Positions 13,791 through 16,379 of a stretch of DNA of 16,379 nucleotides are shown one piece after another. A program made the position numbers and the translations under genes. Numbering within the stretch: position 1 is the first letter of the stretch; every line of letters starts with the position of its first letter. The DNA comes from Cyanobacteria bacterium HKST-UBA02 (GTDB lineage: Bacteria > Cyanobacteriota > Vampirovibrionia > Obscuribacterales > Obscuribacteraceae): the NCBI GenBank assembly GCA_020431945.1, contig JAGQHH010000020.1:1-16379 (forward strand), read 5' to 3'. The notes under the pieces were generated by a model. It did no database searches. It worked only from the letters and a program-made list of their open reading frames with translations, and was not told where the DNA came from.

Positions 13791-15584
13791 TCAAGCGGGA
13801 AGAAACAGCGAGAACACGCTGCCCTTTCCTTCGTCGCTTTCCAATTTTACGCTTCCACCATGCAGCTCCACCAGGGTTTTGACGATAGCCAGGCCCAGAC
13901 CGCTACCGCTCTGGCTGTCTGAGGAGCGACCTTGTTGATAACGTTCGAATACTCGATCGATAAGAGGCGCTGGAACGCCTCTGCCCGAGTCCTGAACTTC
14001 AATCCGGACAAAACTGTTCGCCGCTGAGGACGCCCTCAAGTGCACCGTGGCTCCGGGCTCGGAGAACTTCACGGCATTGCTGAGAAGATTCACCAGAACC
14101 TGGGTAATCCGATCTCTGTCAGCATTGATACTCAGCTCGAAAGGAGTGTCTATGACGAACTCGATATTTTTAATAGAAGCAGAAGCGGAAACCGTCCTTA
14201 CTGCATCCTCGAAAAGGACCGCCACCACCAACGGTCTCAGGTCCAACTTGACGGTCCCGGCTCGAACCTTCTCCAGCAAGAGCATATCACCGACAAGGGA
14301 GAGCATCCTGTCTGTGACACCGTTGAGTCCTTCAATCATTTCCTGACCGCGAGAATTCATCTCTCCTAGAGCACCATCTTCGAGAAGCTCCAGGACATTC
14401 TTGACGGTAGCAAGAGGAGAACGCAAATCATGAGTGACCATGGCGATTACTTCCTGCTTCAAACGCTCCGCTTCTTTTCTCTCGCTCACATCATGGATCA
14501 CCGAGAAAAGAAAGCCGTCCGGCTGCGACCAGCGTGTCGACCACTCGACGTCAACCTTCGAGCCGTTTTTAGCCAGAAGGGTGGTCTCGAACTTGCTGGA
14601 GCCGCCTTCTACAAGAACCTTCTTGATTATGTCGAGCACACGCTCTCTCTCACCATCGCAAACGATATTTATGTAACGCATGCCGTTGAGCTCGGAGGGT
14701 GGGTATTTCAGAAGCTCCAGGGAAGCCGGATTGACCCTTACGAAAGAGCCGACCTCGTCGATCGAGCAAATCAGATCCGTGGCATTCTCGAGAACTGCCT
14801 GCTCCCGCCGGATTGCATCCTCTAGCGATCCTGCCATATCTCGAAAGGCCTGGTCGAGAGAACTGATCTCATCGACGCCTCCGACAGGAGGAAGAAGCTC
14901 CTGTCCGGCAGCGAATCTGGTGCTGTTGGCTCTCAACGTCTTGAGGCGCGCTCCGATGGATCGCGCGAAATAAAAACCGAGAAAAACGGTGATTATGAAC
15001 ATCAGCAATAGAAAAGTAATAAGAGTCGCCCTGATCTGCTCCCTGAAGGCAGCTTGGTCCCGGGGGCTCTCTCTCTCGATAAGCTCCTGCTCGTGAAGAC
15101 AGTTCATGAGCTCGGCGGAGAGCATTCGAGAGCGAAGCTCCGCAAGCTCGTCACCATAGCTGCTACCCCAGTGCCTGCGAATCTCCTCCTTTTCGCCGGT
15201 GTTGATCCTCTGATATATGCTTCTGAAAAGATCCCTGGCTCGCCGGGCGCTCTTCTCAACCTTCTCAACCTCTTGAAGCTGCCGGGGATTGCCTGCCACC
15301 AGCTTCTTCAGCTCCGCCAGGTGACTCATGGCGCTACGGGAAGTGGCAAGCACCAGGTCCGAGCCCAGAAGATCGGGACTCTCGGCGATGGTATTTAGCT
15401 CGACGACATCCTTGACAAACAGATTAATCTGCTCGGCCACCCTTCTTGCCTGGTCGGCACGGGCAGCTTCCTTTTCGATCTCCTGATTGAGGTTGAAGAG
15501 CACTGCCAGCAACACCGCCTGAGCTGCAAAGGGCAGTGTGATTATGATAATCCCTCTGGCAGTCAGCGACAATCCTGATCGCAT
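13791..15584 (-). CDS. Sensor histidine kinase (CHASE3-like, HAMP, PAS, HisKA, HATPase)
   Basis: Numbering from the ATG at 15584 (597 aa): membrane helix 1 at about 10-31; a helical extracytoplasmic region about 32-187, consistent with a CHASE3-type four-helix sensor; helix 2 at about 188-206; HAMP about 207-258; PAS about 262-375; HisKA with phospho-acceptor H385 in MVTHDLRSPLATV; and an ATPase domain with N-box LLSNAVKF (N503), G1 QDSGRGV (D532) and G2 GSGLGLAIVK (560-569). All catalytic motifs are present, so an active kinase is expected. The start at 15584 is preferred because AGAAGGA lies six bases upstream; the in-frame ATG at 15614 lacks a site. The gene ends in tandem TGA stops. It is divergent, 66 bp away, from the response regulator, its likely partner. 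The signal sensed is unknown. Confidence 0.95.
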   Translation of the reverse strand: MRSGLSLTARGIIIITLPFAAQAVLLAVLFNLNQEIEKEAARADQARRVAEQINLFVKDVVELNTIAESPDLLGSDLVLATSRSAMSHLAELKKLVAGNPRQLQEVEKVEKSARRARDLFRSIYQRINTGEKEEIRRHWGSSYGDELAELRSRMLSAELMNCLHEQELIERESPRDQAAFREQIRATLITFLLLMFIITVFLGFYFARSIGARLKTLRANSTRFAAGQELLPPVGGVDEISSLDQAFRDMAGSLEDAIRREQAVLENATDLICSIDEVGSFVRVNPASLELLKYPPSELNGMRYINIVCDGERERVLDIIKKVLVEGGSSKFETTLLAKNGSKVDVEWSTRWSQPDGFLFSVIHDVSERKEAERLKQEVIAMVTHDLRSPLATVKNVLELLEDGALGEMNSRGQEMIEGLNGVTDRMLSLVGDMLLLEKVRAGTVKLDLRPLVVAVLFEDAVRTVSASASIKNIEFVIDTPFELSINADRDRITQVLVNLLSNAVKFSEPGATVHLRASSAANSFVRIEVQDSGRGVPAPLIDRVFERYQQGRSSDSQSGSGLGLAIVKTLVELHGGSVKLESDEGKGSVFSLFLPA

Positions 15585-15614
15585 TTGTTTTCCTTCTGAA
15601 ATCTCAAGTATCAT
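15585..15614 (+). promoter_or_regulatory. Candidate promoter for the response regulator, in the divergent spacer
   Basis: TATCAT (15609-15614, five of six to TATAAT) follows TTGTTT (15585-15590) after 18 bases and would start transcription about 30 bases before the regulator ATG. The same bases on the opposite strand give TATGAT (15610-15615), a possible -10 box for the kinase, so the two promoters may overlap and compete. The -35 matches are weak. Confidence 0.35.
15591..15597 (-). promoter_or_regulatory. Ribosome binding site AGAAGGA deciding the kinase start
   Basis: The minus strand reads AGAAGGA, six bases, then ATG at 15584. This supports the shorter 597-residue product over the one starting at 15614, which has no comparable site. 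Confidence 0.65.
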
Positions 15615-15650
15615 AGCTGTAAATCTAAAAAAGGCTAGACCCGAAAAGAT

Positions 15651-16331
15651 ATGGCCAAGATTCTCCTGGTTGAAGATGACAGAGTGATGGCACTAACCAT
15701 CATCACCGCAATGGAAGGACAACAGCATACGGTGGAACACGTCGTCGAGGGAAAGGAAGCCCTGATGATGCTTATGCTCACCTCCTACGACCTGGTGATA
15801 CTCGATTGGGCTCTGCCTGACTTGCAGGGTATCGATGTCCTGGCTCAGATGAGACAGAGACGCGACTCGACCCCCGTGATCATGCTTACCGCAAGAGAGC
15901 TCGAGCAAGATAAGGAGCGCGGTCTGGATGCAGGTGCAGACGACTATGTCACCAAACCATTTAGCCTCAAAGAGCTGGCAGCCAGGGTTCGAGCACTTCT
16001 TCGCCGCAGTTCGGGAAACGCTACCAATCTGATTACTGCCGGTTTGCTCAGCCTGGACATGCAGACCCATGAGCTCAGGAAGGAAGACGTTCGTATAGCG
16101 CTGCTTCCCATGGAATTTGCCCTTATCGAATTTCTAATGCGCAATCCCGGCGAGGTCTTCTCCGCCGACGCCCTTCTCGAACGGGTATGGCACTCACACT
16201 CCGAGTCATCGGTGGAGGCCGTACGCACCTGTATAAAGAGGCTCAGGCAAAAGCTCGATTCGGAAGACACACCGGTAAGCCAGTCGGTCATCGAGACCAT
16301 CCCCAAAGTAGGCTATCGGTTGCGAGCATGA
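15651..16331 (+). CDS. OmpR/PhoB-family response regulator
   Basis: The 226-residue protein has a receiver domain (1-120) with acidic pocket D9-D10, phospho-acceptor D52 in LVILDWALPD, T80 and K102 in VTKPFSLKEL. A winged-helix DNA-binding domain (about 128-226) follows, with LLPMEFALIEFLMRNPGEVF, a recognition helix in SVEAVRTCIKRLRQKL and the final hairpin IETIPKVGYRLRA. All key residues are present, so it should be switched by phosphorylation and bind DNA as a dimer. It lies divergent from the kinase gene and is probably its partner. Its stop overlaps the start of a following gene by ATGA, so that gene may be part of the same transcription unit. The ribosome binding site is weak (GAAAAG). 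Target genes are unknown. Confidence 0.95.
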   Translation: MAKILLVEDDRVMALTIITAMEGQQHTVEHVVEGKEALMMLMLTSYDLVILDWALPDLQGIDVLAQMRQRRDSTPVIMLTARELEQDKERGLDAGADDYVTKPFSLKELAARVRALLRRSSGNATNLITAGLLSLDMQTHELRKEDVRIALLPMEFALIEFLMRNPGEVFSADALLERVWHSHSESSVEAVRTCIKRLRQKLDSEDTPVSQSVIETIPKVGYRLRA

Positions 16332-16379
16332 GATCTCAAATCTTTTTTACAGCAGGCCGATTTTTCATCTTCTTTGCCA
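16328..16379 (+). CDS. Start of a membrane-protein gene, cut by the window end
   Basis: An ATG at 16328 overlaps the regulator stop as ATGA and opens a frame with no stop to the end of the window. The 17 visible residues (MRSQIFFTAGRFFIFFA) have a basic start and a strongly hydrophobic run, as in the first helix of a membrane protein. In this position, directly after an OmpR-type regulator, the commonest gene is a histidine kinase, but that is inference. Only 52 bases are visible. Confidence 0.5.
   Translation, partial: MRSQIFFTAGRFFIFFA

Noticed and set aside
15585..15614. Ten-residue N-terminal extension of the kinase from the ATG at 15614
   Set aside because: No ribosome binding site precedes it, while the ATG at 15584 has AGAAGGA at six bases.

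Overview
The window is a gene-dense bacterial chromosome segment of moderately high GC (roughly 55-60% by eye). It has 13 protein genes, two of them cut by the window ends, and no rRNA, tRNA, CRISPR array, insertion sequence or phage gene. TTG and GTG starts, 4-bp ATGA/GTGA overlaps and abundant signalling and membrane proteins point to a free-living, environmentally responsive bacterium. The MBOAT/SGNH pair, CHASE3-like kinase, leucine-rich-repeat protein and SRPBCC-epimerase fusion would fit a cyanobacterium-related, planctomycete-like or myxobacterium-like lineage. I cannot assign a phylum from sequence alone.

Layout. (1) 1-1107 (+) is the 3' part of a membrane sensor with HAMP, PAS and GAF modules that ends without an output domain. 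(2) 1134-2804 (-) encodes a one-pass membrane protein with an N-terminal four-cysteine knuckle, a Pro-rich linker and leucine-rich repeats on the other side of the membrane. (3) 2947-3768 (+) is a DUF4239/bestrophin-like membrane protein whose base and codon use differ from its neighbours. (4) 3790-9198 is a divergent envelope-glycan locus: an MBOAT O-acyltransferase on the minus strand, and on the plus strand an SGNH-type protein translationally coupled to an 882-residue GT-C-type membrane protein carrying polyglutamate tracts. (5) 9263-11334 (+) holds a TPR protein and a degenerate SRPBCC-TIGR01777 fusion, followed at 11427-12566 by a histidine-rich multi-pass membrane protein of unknown family. 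(6) 12570-13708 (-) is a coupled pair of unrecognised small proteins. (7) 13791-15584 (-) encodes a CHASE3-like/HAMP/PAS histidine kinase, divergent from an OmpR/PhoB-family response regulator (15651-16331, +). The regulator overlaps the start of a further membrane-protein gene cut by the window end.

How the genes may work together. The MBOAT, SGNH and GT-C proteins look like a module for building and acylating a surface glycan, by analogy with AlgI/AlgJ-X, DltB/DltD and PatA/PatB pairs. The kinase and regulator form a probable two-component system, although the gene beginning at 16328 could encode a competing or additional partner. The clearest oddities are the degenerate epimerase, the output-less sensor, the polyglutamate-loop GT-C protein, a TATAAT box six bases from the MBOAT start codon, and the unrecognised gene pair at 12570-13708.
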